Source of the DNA: JAAEPI01 sp965212145 | Lineage (GTDB): Bacteria > Bacteroidota > Bacteroidia > Cytophagales > Cyclobacteriaceae | DNA: 64,000 nucleotides | Direction: 5' to 3' | Assembly: GCA_965212145.1 (NCBI GenBank) | Contig: CBDBUY010000004.1 | Coordinates: 620,001 to 684,000, forward strand | Shown: piece after piece, positions 8,117-16,503 of the stretch | Position numbering within the stretch: position 1 is the stretch's first letter | Layout of the letters: every line of letters starts with the position of its first letter | Notes under the pieces: generated by a model | What the model was told of the DNA's origin: nothing | Databases searched by the model: none | What the model saw: the letters and a program-made list of their open reading frames with translations, nothing else | Translations under genes and position numbers: made by a program

Positions 8117-9655
8117 TTACCCTGCCCAGCCTTCTCTGTCCAAACTTCGGTACTGAATGGCCTCCGCCAAATGCTCGATCATGATGTCCTCTGACCCAGA
8201 CAAATCCGCAATGGTGCGGGACACTCGCAGAATCCGATCATAGGCTCTGGCTGATAAGCCAAGTCGCTCCATGGCGGTTTTGAGAAGTGTCTTCCCGGCA
8301 TCATTGATTTGGCAAACTTTCTTGACCATCTGGGAACTCATCATGGCATTATTGAAAACCTCCGGAATCGCCTCAAAACGCTTTCCTTGTACTTCTCGGG
8401 CACTGATCACTCGTTTTCTGATTTCTTCACTTGACTCAGTCTTTCGCTGCTCGGTCATTTGATCAAAAGTCACAGGGGTAACCTCAATGTGTAGGTCAAT
8501 CCTGTCCAGTAGGGGACCGCTTATCTTGTTCAAATAGCGATGAACCACACCCGGTGCACAAACGCACTCTTTCTCTGGGTGATTGTAATAACCACACGGG
8601 CAGGGGTTCATGCTGGCGATCAGCATGAAATTAGCGGGATAGTCGAGTGACACCTTGGCTCGCGAGATCGTCACACTGCGCTCCTCCAATGGCTGACGCA
8701 TCACTTCCAATGCACTCCGCTGAAATTCTGGCAATTCATCCAGAAACAGCACACCATTATTGGCGAGAGAAATTTCCCCTGGCTGTGGAATGCCTCCTCC
8801 TCCAACCAACGCAGCGTCCGAAATTGTATGATGTGGGCTTCTAAACGGCCTCCTGGAAATCAATTTGCCATCTGGTCCAAGTCGTCCTGCCACGGAATGA
8901 ATTTTGGTGGTTTCCAGAGCCTCATGTAGTGTGAGCGGAGGCAGGATGGAGGGCAATCTCTTGGCTAGCATAGTCTTTCCTGCACCCGGTGGGCCGATCA
9001 TGATCACATTATGTCCTCCGGCCGCAGCAATCTCCATCGCTCGTTTGATATTCTCTTGACCTTGCACATCCGCAAAATCCGCGTCGTAATGATTTTGTTC
9101 ATCGTAGAAAATGTCGCGGGTGTCTTGAAAGGTCGGCTTTATGACCTCCTTGCCTTCCAAGTGATCGATCGCTTCCTTGATGGTTTCTACACCGATGACT
9201 TCAATGTCATCTACAATCGCCGCTTCGGTCGCATTTTCCTTTGGAAGGATGAAGCCCTTCATGCCTTTCTTTCTTGCTTCAATGGCGATTGGTAAAGCCC
9301 CTTTTATTGGTCGAAGAATACCATCCAGAGCCAACTCACCCATGATGACGTATTGCTCCAAATCTTCAGTCATCAGTTGCTCGGATGCCTTAAGAATTCC
9401 CAAGGCAATCGGTAAGTCGTATGAAGATCCTTCTTTTTTAATATCCGCAGGGGCGAGGTTGACTACCACCTTCTGTCTCGGCATGCGGTAACCGAAATAT
9501 TTGATGGCAGATTCTACTCGCTGCTGACTTTCCTTCACTGCATTGTCCGGGAGACCGACCATGAAAAACTTTGTGCCCTGACCAACATTGACCTCAACAG
9601 TTATAGCAAAAGCATCGACTCCATAAACAGCACCCCCAAAAGTCTTGGCCAGCAT
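8117..9655 (-). CDS. comM: YifB/ComM-family Mg-chelatase-like AAA+ ATPase
   Basis: About 512 residues from the ATG at 9655. The frame is open to 9778 but the additional 41 residues are not family-like. The N-terminal Lon-protease-like fold (MLAKTFGGAVYGVDAFAITV, NLAPADIKKEGSSYDLPIAL) is followed by a Mg-chelatase AAA+ domain with Walker A GPPGAGKTM and Walker B LFLDELPE. A Cys-rich insertion (NPCPCGYYNHPEKECVCAPG) follows, then the C-terminal helical domain. Family members act as hexameric branch-migration helicases during natural transformation. It is the first gene of a run with the ceramidase-like and GH3 genes, which has no obvious functional logic. Confidence 0.93.
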   Translation of the reverse strand: MLAKTFGGAVYGVDAFAITVEVNVGQGTKFFMVGLPDNAVKESQQRVESAIKYFGYRMPRQKVVVNLAPADIKKEGSSYDLPIALGILKASEQLMTEDLEQYVIMGELALDGILRPIKGALPIAIEARKKGMKGFILPKENATEAAIVDDIEVIGVETIKEAIDHLEGKEVIKPTFQDTRDIFYDEQNHYDADFADVQGQENIKRAMEIAAAGGHNVIMIGPPGAGKTMLAKRLPSILPPLTLHEALETTKIHSVAGRLGPDGKLISRRPFRSPHHTISDAALVGGGGIPQPGEISLANNGVLFLDELPEFQRSALEVMRQPLEERSVTISRAKVSLDYPANFMLIASMNPCPCGYYNHPEKECVCAPGVVHRYLNKISGPLLDRIDLHIEVTPVTFDQMTEQRKTESSEEIRKRVISAREVQGKRFEAIPEVFNNAMMSSQMVKKVCQINDAGKTLLKTAMERLGLSARAYDRILRVSRTIADLSGSEDIMIEHLAEAIQYRSLDREGWAG

Positions 9656-9778
9656 TAGATCAGGTGTAAGTGAACTTAGTGGTAATTTTACGTAACATTC
9701 TGCTAAATTCTTAACTCTATTTGAATTCTTAGAACGACAAGGTATTATTACCCTCCGTAAAAACTTAAAACTATCCAT

Positions 9779-10477
9779 ATGAAAGTCACCAAAATTATAT
9801 GTTCATTTTTCCTTTGCATGTGCACTTATATGGTCTCGGCTCAGGGGTTTATAGTCTATGGAGGAATGAACATCTCTAATGTTGACTTTAATTATAAAAA
9901 CAACTCGGAATCGAAGATTGATGCGATTTATGGTTTTAGGTTTGGCTTATCTCGTGTCATTGAGGTTTCTGAAAATCTGAATATTCAACCAGGGATTGGA
10001 TATGCTCAGAAAGGCTATAATTTCAATATTGCTGATAAATGGGGACAATCAAGTTCTGGCGAAGATGCTGTCAGGCTTAATTATTTAGAAGTGCCAATTG
10101 ATCTGGTTTATAAGGTTGGGAGTTTTAGAGTAAGTGCTGGACCTTATTTTTCTATTATGTTAAATGGTTCTAGGGAATGGGACGTAACCACAACCAGTTT
10201 TGAGGAATCTGACAAAATAAGATATCGCCCGTTTAGGGGGAAAGTGACCAGAGGAGACGTAATTAACCTGGATGATGATCAAGAGCCCATTCATGGATTA
10301 GATCTTGGTCTGAATTTCGGAATTGGATTTGAGCTGGGAAGTTTCATCGTTACCGGATCATATGGTTTGGGGCTTTCTAATTTGCGACCGCAAATAGAAA
10401 CCTTCAACAATAGAGATGAATTTAAAGAAGCAAATCGTACTCTGTCTCTTTCAGTTGGATTCCGACTATCCCAGTAA
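9779..10477 (+). CDS. outer-membrane beta-barrel protein (PorT-like)
   Basis: A 232-residue secreted protein: signal peptide MKVTKIICSFFLCMCTYMVSAQ, then alternating strands with barrel-type patterns (GFIVYGGMNISNVDF, PGIGYAQKGYNF, GPYFSIMLNGS, LGLNFGIGFELG) ending in SLSVGFRLSQ. This is the common small PorT/OmpA-like barrel type of Bacteroidota; function cannot be assigned. It is divergent from comM and convergent with gmhA, so probably a single-gene unit. Confidence 0.8.
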   Translation: MKVTKIICSFFLCMCTYMVSAQGFIVYGGMNISNVDFNYKNNSESKIDAIYGFRFGLSRVIEVSENLNIQPGIGYAQKGYNFNIADKWGQSSSGEDAVRLNYLEVPIDLVYKVGSFRVSAGPYFSIMLNGSREWDVTTTSFEESDKIRYRPFRGKVTRGDVINLDDDQEPIHGLDLGLNFGIGFELGSFIVTGSYGLGLSNLRPQIETFNNRDEFKEANRTLSLSVGFRLSQ

Positions 10478-10515
10478 ATGGTAAATTAAATTTTGACGGC
10501 TAACTTAGAGAAGCA

Positions 10516-11088
10516 TCAAACTACTTTTTTCTCAATAAGAAGCATGAAGATATGGATAACCTTGATGTGAATTTCCTGAATTCTATCAGCATAGCCCATA
10601 TGAGAAACTCGTACCTCCACATCGGCCATGGGCCCCAGTTTTCCTCCGTCTTTTCCAGTCAGTGCAACTGTCTTCATGCCTTTCTTTTTGGCGGCATCAA
10701 ATGCATTTACGATGTTGGCTGAATTCCCGGATGTGCTCAAGCCAAGCAAGACATCACCCTCCTGGCCAACTCCCTCGACATAGCGCGAGAACACAAATTC
10801 ATATCCGAAATCATTCGACACGCATGAAAGGTGTGATGGATCACTGATCGCTATCGCAGGAAGTGCTTTTCTGTTTTCCCTATACCGGCCTGTCAGCTCC
10901 TCAGCAAAATGCATGGCATCACAATGTGATCCGCCGTTTCCGCAAGAAAGAATTTTGTGGCCATTAAGGATCGCCTCTGCCATCAATTCAGCAACCTGTT
11001 CTATGCGCTCAATATTTTGATCATCGGACAGAAAGTTGTCCAACGTGGCTTGTGCTTCTTTTAGCTCCGCTGTAATCAGTTCCTTCAT
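10516..11088 (-). CDS. gmhA: sedoheptulose-7-phosphate isomerase (phosphoheptose isomerase)
   Basis: A SIS-domain enzyme of 190 residues that converts sedoheptulose 7-phosphate to D-glycero-D-manno-heptose 7-phosphate, the first step towards ADP- or GDP-heptose for LPS core or S-layer glycans. CGNGGSHCDAMHFAEELTGRY and LGLSTSGNSANIVNAF are signature segments, and the C-terminal helix RIQEIHIKVIHI carries the conserved metal-site residues. It closes a run with the acidic membrane protein, the MsbA-type exporter and the Wzi-like barrel, consistent with a surface glycan role. Confidence 0.92.
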   Translation of the reverse strand: MKELITAELKEAQATLDNFLSDDQNIERIEQVAELMAEAILNGHKILSCGNGGSHCDAMHFAEELTGRYRENRKALPAIAISDPSHLSCVSNDFGYEFVFSRYVEGVGQEGDVLLGLSTSGNSANIVNAFDAAKKKGMKTVALTGKDGGKLGPMADVEVRVSHMGYADRIQEIHIKVIHIFMLLIEKKVV

Positions 11089-11091
11089 AAC

Positions 11092-11460
11092 TTAGTCCTT
11101 ATCGTCATCTTCGTCATCATCCTCTTCGTCATCTTCATCATCTCCGTCTTCATCCTCACCTCCATCTTCGAGCTTATCGTAAAGCTTAGCTTTCAATCTG
11201 ACAATCTCGTCTTCCATGTCTTCAACACCTAATTTGATATTTCTGATGTGAACATTCTCAACAATGATCTCAATCAGCATTAAAACCGTGAGAAGAAAGA
11301 AGAAAAACATTATCCAGAATGGCTGACGATCCGCTCTGAATTTTTCACTGAACCAGGATCTGGTATCATCCATATTTAGCAACCCATCGATGGATAGGTA
11401 AATGAACCCTAAGGCGAATAGGATGTAGATCGGGTAAAAAATTCGCTTAAACTTCTTCAT
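11092..11460 (-). CDS. small membrane protein with a highly acidic tail
   Basis: I do not recognise a family. The 122 residues contain two hydrophobic helices (about residues 8-26 and 46-68), a short charged helix that could coil (about 75-97), and a tail of about 25 residues made almost only of Asp, Glu and Gly. The tail is encoded by a run of GAT/GAC/GAA/GAG triplets (11101-11160). It sits three bases before gmhA and 41 bases after the ABC exporter, so it is probably co-expressed with them. The acidic tail could bind cations or a basic partner; that is speculation. Confidence 0.7.
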   Translation of the reverse strand: MKKFKRIFYPIYILFALGFIYLSIDGLLNMDDTRSWFSEKFRADRQPFWIMFFFFLLTVLMLIEIIVENVHIRNIKLGVEDMEDEIVRLKAKLYDKLEDGGEDEDGDDEDDEEDDDEDDDKD

Positions 11461-11501
11461 TTTGGACAGGATCGGGATTAACTGATCAATTTATTTAAAA
11501 A

Positions 11502-13301
11502 TCAGAAAGATTGCATGTCGGTGAGTTTTTTATACAACCCGCCTTCTTTCATTAATGATTCGTGATTTCCTCGCTGAATGATCTCGCCTTCCTTGATTAC
11601 GAGGATTTCATCCGCATTCTGGATGGTGCTTAGCCTATGGGCAATGACTAACGTGGTTCGGTTTTGCATCAAATTGTAGATCGCTTCTTGCACGAGCTTC
11701 TCTGACTCGGAATCCAGAGCTGATGTAGCTTCATCCAATATCAGGACGGGCGGATTCTTTAGCAAAGCACGTGCAATACTCAACCGCTGACGCTGACCAC
11801 CTGATAACTTAGATCCCCGATCTCCAATGACTGTGTCGTATCTATCCTCTAGAGCGGTAATGAATTGGTGGGCATTGGCCGTTTTGGCGGCTGCAATGAT
11901 TTCCTCCTCGGTTGCCTCCTGACCCAGCGTGATATTCTCTCTCACCGTGTCGTTGAACAAAATCGACTCCTGAGTAACGACACCCACAATTTCTCTAAGC
12001 GAATGAATATCGTACTCCTTTAGAGGCTTTGCATCCAATATGATCTCACCCTTATTTGGATCGTAAAACCTCGGGATAAGATCAGCGATTGTCGATTTTC
12101 CACCTCCTGATGGGCCAACTAGCGCCAGGACTTTCCCCTTTTCAAGATTGAAACTAATGTCTTTGAGCACTGCCTTTTCTTCATAGGCAAAGTCCACATT
12201 TCGGAACTCTAGCGATTCAGACAGTTCTGAAATCTTTTTATTTCCTCCCTTTATTTCATAATCCGAATCTATGATTTCAAAAACTCGTTCACCCGCCGCA
12301 ATGCCTCTTTGGACATTACTGAAGGCTCCCGCAAAAGCCTTGGCCGGAGAAAGGAGTTGAGAGAAAATCAACAAAAACCCGAGAAAGACCTGGGGTTCCA
12401 GCTCGCCAGTAAAAATCAACTGGCTCCCCATGTAAATAATCACACAGGCGGTAGCAATCCCGAGTACCTCGGAAATCGGGGCGGCTAGATTTTGTCTCAA
12501 TGCTAGTTTGAATATGTGTCGACGGTACTTCACCACTTCTCCGTAAAACCTCTGCATCATATGAAGTTCAGCAACGAAAGCCTTGATCACTCGCATCCCC
12601 GAAAGGGTTTCGTCCAGGACACTATTAATTCGTCCCACGGTTTCTTGAGATTTTCTGGCCCTCTTTTTCAATCGTCTCGCGAGATAGGAAATCAAACCAC
12701 CAGCCACAGGCAGAACCATCAAAGAATACAGGGTCAGCTCTGTCGAAATGGTGAACAGCGCCACAAAGAGGCCGATCATCATCAAAGGATCTTTAACAAG
12801 CACCTTGAGCGTGTTGATCACTGTGTTTTCTACCTGTTGCAAATCCACAGTCCCTCTGGACAATAGGTCTCCGCGGTTTCGATTTGTGAAGTAGCTCAGG
12901 TCCAGTCGAGAAATGTGTTCGTAAAATTCTGTCCTCAGATTCGTAATGAGGTTCACCCTGAATTTTGCCAAAATCACCGTAGATAGATACCTGAAAGTAT
13001 TGGACAATAGCACCGATATCATGAGCGCTACGATGACCGAAAGAATGGCTCCTGACTGCCCACTGGTCTCCACTTGCTCAGCCAGATAGAATTTCGAGTA
13101 TTTCCCAAGATAGTCCAGAGAATAGGAGAATTCAGGCTCAGGAATCGGCTCGGTATTATTTAGGATAATTTCCAAAACCGGAATCAGCATGGCCAGATTC
13201 AGCACGCCGAAAATCACATAAAAGACGGTGAATAGGCCGTAAAGTGGTGCTGCCCAACCGAAAGGGCGCGCATAGGCTAGTATTCTGAAATATGTCTTCA
13301 T
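11502..13301 (-). CDS. MsbA-type ABC exporter (fused membrane and ATPase domains)
   Basis: A 599-residue half-transporter. The N-terminal part holds six transmembrane helices (ABC transporter type 1). The nucleotide-binding domain shows Walker A GPSGGGKST, Q-loop TQESILFN, signature LSGGQRQR and Walker B LILDEATSALD. Such homodimers flip lipid A precursors, lipids or hydrophobic compounds. Its ATG immediately follows the TAA of the Wzi-like gene, and gmhA lies downstream, so a role in lipopolysaccharide or other envelope lipid export is likely. A second paralogue is at 30373, so the msbA symbol is not assigned. Confidence 0.9.
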   Translation of the reverse strand: MKTYFRILAYARPFGWAAPLYGLFTVFYVIFGVLNLAMLIPVLEIILNNTEPIPEPEFSYSLDYLGKYSKFYLAEQVETSGQSGAILSVIVALMISVLLSNTFRYLSTVILAKFRVNLITNLRTEFYEHISRLDLSYFTNRNRGDLLSRGTVDLQQVENTVINTLKVLVKDPLMMIGLFVALFTISTELTLYSLMVLPVAGGLISYLARRLKKRARKSQETVGRINSVLDETLSGMRVIKAFVAELHMMQRFYGEVVKYRRHIFKLALRQNLAAPISEVLGIATACVIIYMGSQLIFTGELEPQVFLGFLLIFSQLLSPAKAFAGAFSNVQRGIAAGERVFEIIDSDYEIKGGNKKISELSESLEFRNVDFAYEEKAVLKDISFNLEKGKVLALVGPSGGGKSTIADLIPRFYDPNKGEIILDAKPLKEYDIHSLREIVGVVTQESILFNDTVRENITLGQEATEEEIIAAAKTANAHQFITALEDRYDTVIGDRGSKLSGGQRQRLSIARALLKNPPVLILDEATSALDSESEKLVQEAIYNLMQNRTTLVIAHRLSTIQNADEILVIKEGEIIQRGNHESLMKEGGLYKKLTDMQSF

Positions 13302-14921
13302 TTAGAACAAATAGAATCGCTCGGGGAAGTTCCACCGAAATGACACGGCAAAAATAGACGAACGATCCTCCTCCGATTGCTCTCTGAGCATATAATCCAA
13401 GTCTACAAAAAGATTGGGCTTGAACTGATGAGACACCTTGGCGCTTAGAATGGCCAGGTTTTGGCGATTCCCCTGGAGCCAATCATTACCATATTCCTGA
13501 GGTCGGTTGTTATAGCTGGTGAAAATATTTCGCCCGTAATTCAGTCCGTTTTCATCGTTTCCAAATCCTGCAAATACACCGACCAATTGAACTCTCCATT
13601 TGTCATCGATCCAATAATCGGCCTTACCTAGGATTTCCCTAAAATTAGCTCCCAAAGGGTGAGCAAGGGGCATGTTGTAATGAGTGTAACTGGTGTAAAA
13701 ATCCTCATGGGCATACGTATAAGGTCGTACTGCATTCATCTCCCCTTGAAGTTGAAGCCCTGTAATTCCGAAAGCATCAAAATACTTGGCTCCCAGTTGA
13801 AAGCCTTGTTTGTTTCCCCACCAGCCATTTCCGGCAAACACTTCTTTTACGATCATTTCGTCCACCACCAACTGACCATAAAGTGTCAGGCGATTCCATA
13901 AATGCCAGTTGAAATCCATCCCGATGATCACATTATCCGGGCTGCCATCCTGTTGCTCCAGCGCTCTGTAAAAAATGACCGGATTCAAATACTGCAGTTT
14001 CACACCGCCTCCGAGTGAGTCGGGTTCACCGAAAATGACCGATTCGAAGAAGCCAATGTTCAGGTTATCGGTAATTGCCAAATCTAAATGGTGCATGGTC
14101 ATGAATTTTTGAGGGTACTCGGACGACCCGAGGTTACCGAATGCCCCGAAAGCTGCCTCCCCCACCATTTGCGCAAAGATGTTAGTGTACTTCAGTCGCC
14201 AAACCTCCGTCTCTATGCGCACATATGGATAACGATTACTAAAATCAGACAAGATCAATGACCGCTGACCATCTCCGATAAAATGGCGACCAAAACCCAT
14301 CTGCACAGAGACATGATCTGTCACGCCGACATCCGCATACCCTTCAGCTCTGAAAAAGTCAGAACCACGTGCCCCGGTCAGCTTCCAGAATCCCTCATAT
14401 GGAATCACTCCCAGGCTATCTCGGTATGAATTAACATAATCCGGGAAGAGCGTCTGATTCTCAGAGATCATGCTATAGATCGCGATCTTGTCATCGATCA
14501 ATGCCCTTACTTCGATCCCACGATTGTTTTCATAGAGTGTGCCTTCCGACCTTGAATCCTGTCCTACACGAAAATGAAGTACCGGATTAATATGTAAGTC
14601 AAATCCCTCACTTTTGGTTGAGTACAAATCAGCAGGATATTCATAAAAACGACCTAGGCTCTTCTTGCTTTTGGTGCTGTCGCCTGACCACTCCCTGGAG
14701 TCACGTCTTAGGTAATCACTCAGAGCCCCGTCCTGATCGCCCAATAGCCTAATTCCACTTTGTCTGGAATAGGGTTTTATTTTAGTGAAAAAGGGGTTTT
14801 CAGACTTTGCAGCGTTCGCATCCAGAATCGAATATGCCGGATGATTCAATGGATAGTCCACACTTTGCCCATAGGACAGGGTAGCTAAGAGCATAGAAAG
14901 TATTAGCAGATTGAATTTCAC
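13302..14921 (-). CDS. Wzi/RemB-like outer-membrane beta-barrel protein
   Basis: A 539-residue secreted barrel with GTG start and signal peptide (MKFNLLILSMLLATLSYGQ). The block GFGRHFIGDGQRSLILSDFS and the surrounding repeated strand pattern resemble the capsule-assembly Wzi family and the Flavobacterium gliding protein RemB, which belongs to the same group. The chain ends in an aromatic-rich strand (SFRWNFPERFYLF), as outer-membrane barrels do. It directly precedes the ABC exporter and gmhA, consistent with surface polysaccharide attachment. A -7 box (TAGATTTG on the minus strand, 14934 to 14927) ends only 5 bases before the GTG. Confidence 0.75.
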   Translation of the reverse strand: MKFNLLILSMLLATLSYGQSVDYPLNHPAYSILDANAAKSENPFFTKIKPYSRQSGIRLLGDQDGALSDYLRRDSREWSGDSTKSKKSLGRFYEYPADLYSTKSEGFDLHINPVLHFRVGQDSRSEGTLYENNRGIEVRALIDDKIAIYSMISENQTLFPDYVNSYRDSLGVIPYEGFWKLTGARGSDFFRAEGYADVGVTDHVSVQMGFGRHFIGDGQRSLILSDFSNRYPYVRIETEVWRLKYTNIFAQMVGEAAFGAFGNLGSSEYPQKFMTMHHLDLAITDNLNIGFFESVIFGEPDSLGGGVKLQYLNPVIFYRALEQQDGSPDNVIIGMDFNWHLWNRLTLYGQLVVDEMIVKEVFAGNGWWGNKQGFQLGAKYFDAFGITGLQLQGEMNAVRPYTYAHEDFYTSYTHYNMPLAHPLGANFREILGKADYWIDDKWRVQLVGVFAGFGNDENGLNYGRNIFTSYNNRPQEYGNDWLQGNRQNLAILSAKVSHQFKPNLFVDLDYMLREQSEEDRSSIFAVSFRWNFPERFYLF

Positions 14922-14945
14922 CTTCTCAAATCTAGATGCAACCTA

Positions 14946-14975
14946 TTGATTTACATAAAAATGTGTCTATCTTTG
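14946..14975 (+). promoter_or_regulatory. Bacteroidota-type promoter of rpmE2
   Basis: TTG at 14946-14948, a 19-base spacer, then TATCTTTG at 14968-14975. This is an exact match to the Bacteroidota housekeeping consensus TTG-N19-TAnnTTTG. Transcription would start near 14980-14983, about 25 bases before the L31 start codon. Confidence 0.75.
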
Positions 14976-15005
14976 CGATCCTTTTTGGAAATCAAGCGTA
15001 AGAAA

Positions 15006-15248
15006 ATGAAACAAGGAATACACCCGGAATATAAGGAAGTTGTTTTTCACGACACCTCAAGTGATTTTAAATTCATGACAAAATCCACCATGGGCTCTGA
15101 GGAGACGATCAAGTGGGAGGATGGAAACGAGTACCCCCTTATCAAAATCGAGGTGAGCTCTGCATCACACCCTTTCTACACAGGAAAGAAACTATTTGTG
15201 GATACTGCTGGTCGAGTGGAAAAATTCAACAGAAAGTACAAGAAGTAA
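15006..15248 (+). CDS. rpmE2: 50S ribosomal protein L31 type B
   Basis: An 80-residue ribosomal protein bL31. The start is ATG 15006 (MKQGIHPEYKEVVFHD), not the upstream in-frame ATG that would lie on top of the promoter. The type B form lacks the zinc-binding Cys residues of type A and shows SSHPFYTG-like SASHPFYTGKK and RVEKFNRKYKK at the C-terminus. Placement just before a GlmU-like gene recurs in Bacteroidota as far as I recall. It has its own strong promoter and a terminator just downstream. Confidence 0.95.
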   Translation: MKQGIHPEYKEVVFHDTSSDFKFMTKSTMGSEETIKWEDGNEYPLIKIEVSSASHPFYTGKKLFVDTAGRVEKFNRKYKK

Positions 15249-15271
15249 TTTCTCTTCCAAACGAAATCTTA

Positions 15272-15299
15272 AAGTCTTCGAAAATTCGGAGACTTTTTT
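15272..15299 (+). terminator. Rho-independent terminator after rpmE2
   Basis: A 9-bp stem (AAGTCTTCG at 15272-15280 against CGGAGACTT at 15287-15295, one G-T pair) with a six-base loop, followed by a run of T to 15299. It would end or attenuate the rpmE2 transcript before the long downstream operon. Confidence 0.8.
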
Positions 15300-15342
15300 G
15301 TTTTCAGGCCGTCCAAGTTCTAGTTCCGATTAATTTTACCCC

Positions 15343-16503
15343 ATGCACTTGGAGTTTATCGAATTGCCCGGTTCATGGGAAAAAATGCTTCCCCTCACTT
15401 ATACCCGCCCCGTTGCGGATTTAAGGGTCGGGATACTTCGAATGCATGAGAAATGGAGTAAGCATCTGGGCGCTTCTTCGCATTCATACAAAACTCAAGA
15501 ATACTTAAAGCCAGTTTTCTCGGAAAGCGGCAAACCAGATTCCACGAGAATCAATTCCAACGTCCTACCCAATTCAGAGCTGGTTTCAGAAGTTGAAAAG
15601 CTCTCGTCTGGCCAAGCACTTTATAAGGATCAACTATTCCTCGCCTCCAGAGGAGAAGAAAACACACAGGTCAATTTTGAAGGGGAGATAAGTCTCGTGG
15701 AGTATCCGTGGGACATCTTTAGATTGACCAAACAGGAAATTGAACTTGATTACGATCTAATCACAGCGGGTCGTACCAGTGCTCCGATATCGGATCCTCA
15801 CACTAAAATTTACGGAGATCGAATCTTCCTTGAAGAAGGAGCCGAAACGAAAGCAGCCATTCTCAACGCTGAAAAAGGCTCAATTTATCTCGGGAAAAAC
15901 AGCCGAGTGGGCGAGGGGGCTGTGGTATCAGGTGCCTTTAGCTTGGGTGAAGAATCACAGGTCAGCATTGGGGCCAAGATCAGAGGTGAGACTTCCGTCG
16001 GTCCTCAATGTAAAGTTGGGGGAGAAATTTCCAACTCCGTATTTCACGGATTCTCCAACAAATCCCATGATGGATTTTTAGGGAACTCGGTGATCGGGGA
16101 GTGGTGCAACATCGGTGCTGACTCCAACAATTCCAACCTTAAAAACAACTATACCAACGTGAAGATGTGGGACTTTCAGTCTGGTCGATTCAAAGACACT
16201 GGACTTCAGTTCTGCGGATTAATCATGGGCGATCACTCCAAGTGTGGCATCAACACCATGTTCAATACCGGGACCACCGTTGGCGTGTCAGCCAACATCT
16301 TCGGAGCTGGCTTTCCAAGAACCATCATCCATTCGTTTGCATGGGGTGGATCAGGTGGATTCACCACCTATCAGGTTAAGAAGGCGTGTGAAACCGCGAA
16401 CTTGGTTATGCAGCGGAGAGGGCTCCAACTTTCAGCTGAGGGAGCAGCGATCATGGAGCATATTTTCAATATCACGGCCGAAAACAGAATTTGGGATAAA
16501 TGA
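15343..16503 (+). CDS. GlmU-like protein (nucleotidyltransferase-type N-terminus plus left-handed beta-helix)
   Basis: A 386-residue protein of the alternative GlmU family found in Bacteroidota. The N-terminal domain (residues ~1-150; ELPGSWEKMLPLTYTRPVADLRVG) resembles the NTP_transf_4 type sugar-nucleotide domain. The C-terminal half has hexapeptide-repeat sequence (GKNSRVGEGAVVSGAFSLGE, GNSVIGEWCNIGADSNNSNL) typical of acyltransferases. It may supply UDP-GlcNAc for peptidoglycan and LPS in place of classical GlmU, but the activity is inferred from family naming. Its end overlaps holB by ATGA. Confidence 0.85.
   Translation: MHLEFIELPGSWEKMLPLTYTRPVADLRVGILRMHEKWSKHLGASSHSYKTQEYLKPVFSESGKPDSTRINSNVLPNSELVSEVEKLSSGQALYKDQLFLASRGEENTQVNFEGEISLVEYPWDIFRLTKQEIELDYDLITAGRTSAPISDPHTKIYGDRIFLEEGAETKAAILNAEKGSIYLGKNSRVGEGAVVSGAFSLGEESQVSIGAKIRGETSVGPQCKVGGEISNSVFHGFSNKSHDGFLGNSVIGEWCNIGADSNNSNLKNNYTNVKMWDFQSGRFKDTGLQFCGLIMGDHSKCGINTMFNTGTTVGVSANIFGAGFPRTIIHSFAWGGSGGFTTYQVKKACETANLVMQRRGLQLSAEGAAIMEHIFNITAENRIWDK

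Noticed and set aside
9656..9778. 41-codon N-terminal extension of comM
   Set aside because: The conserved family start MLAKTFGGAVYG is at 9655; the extension overlaps the divergent promoter region.
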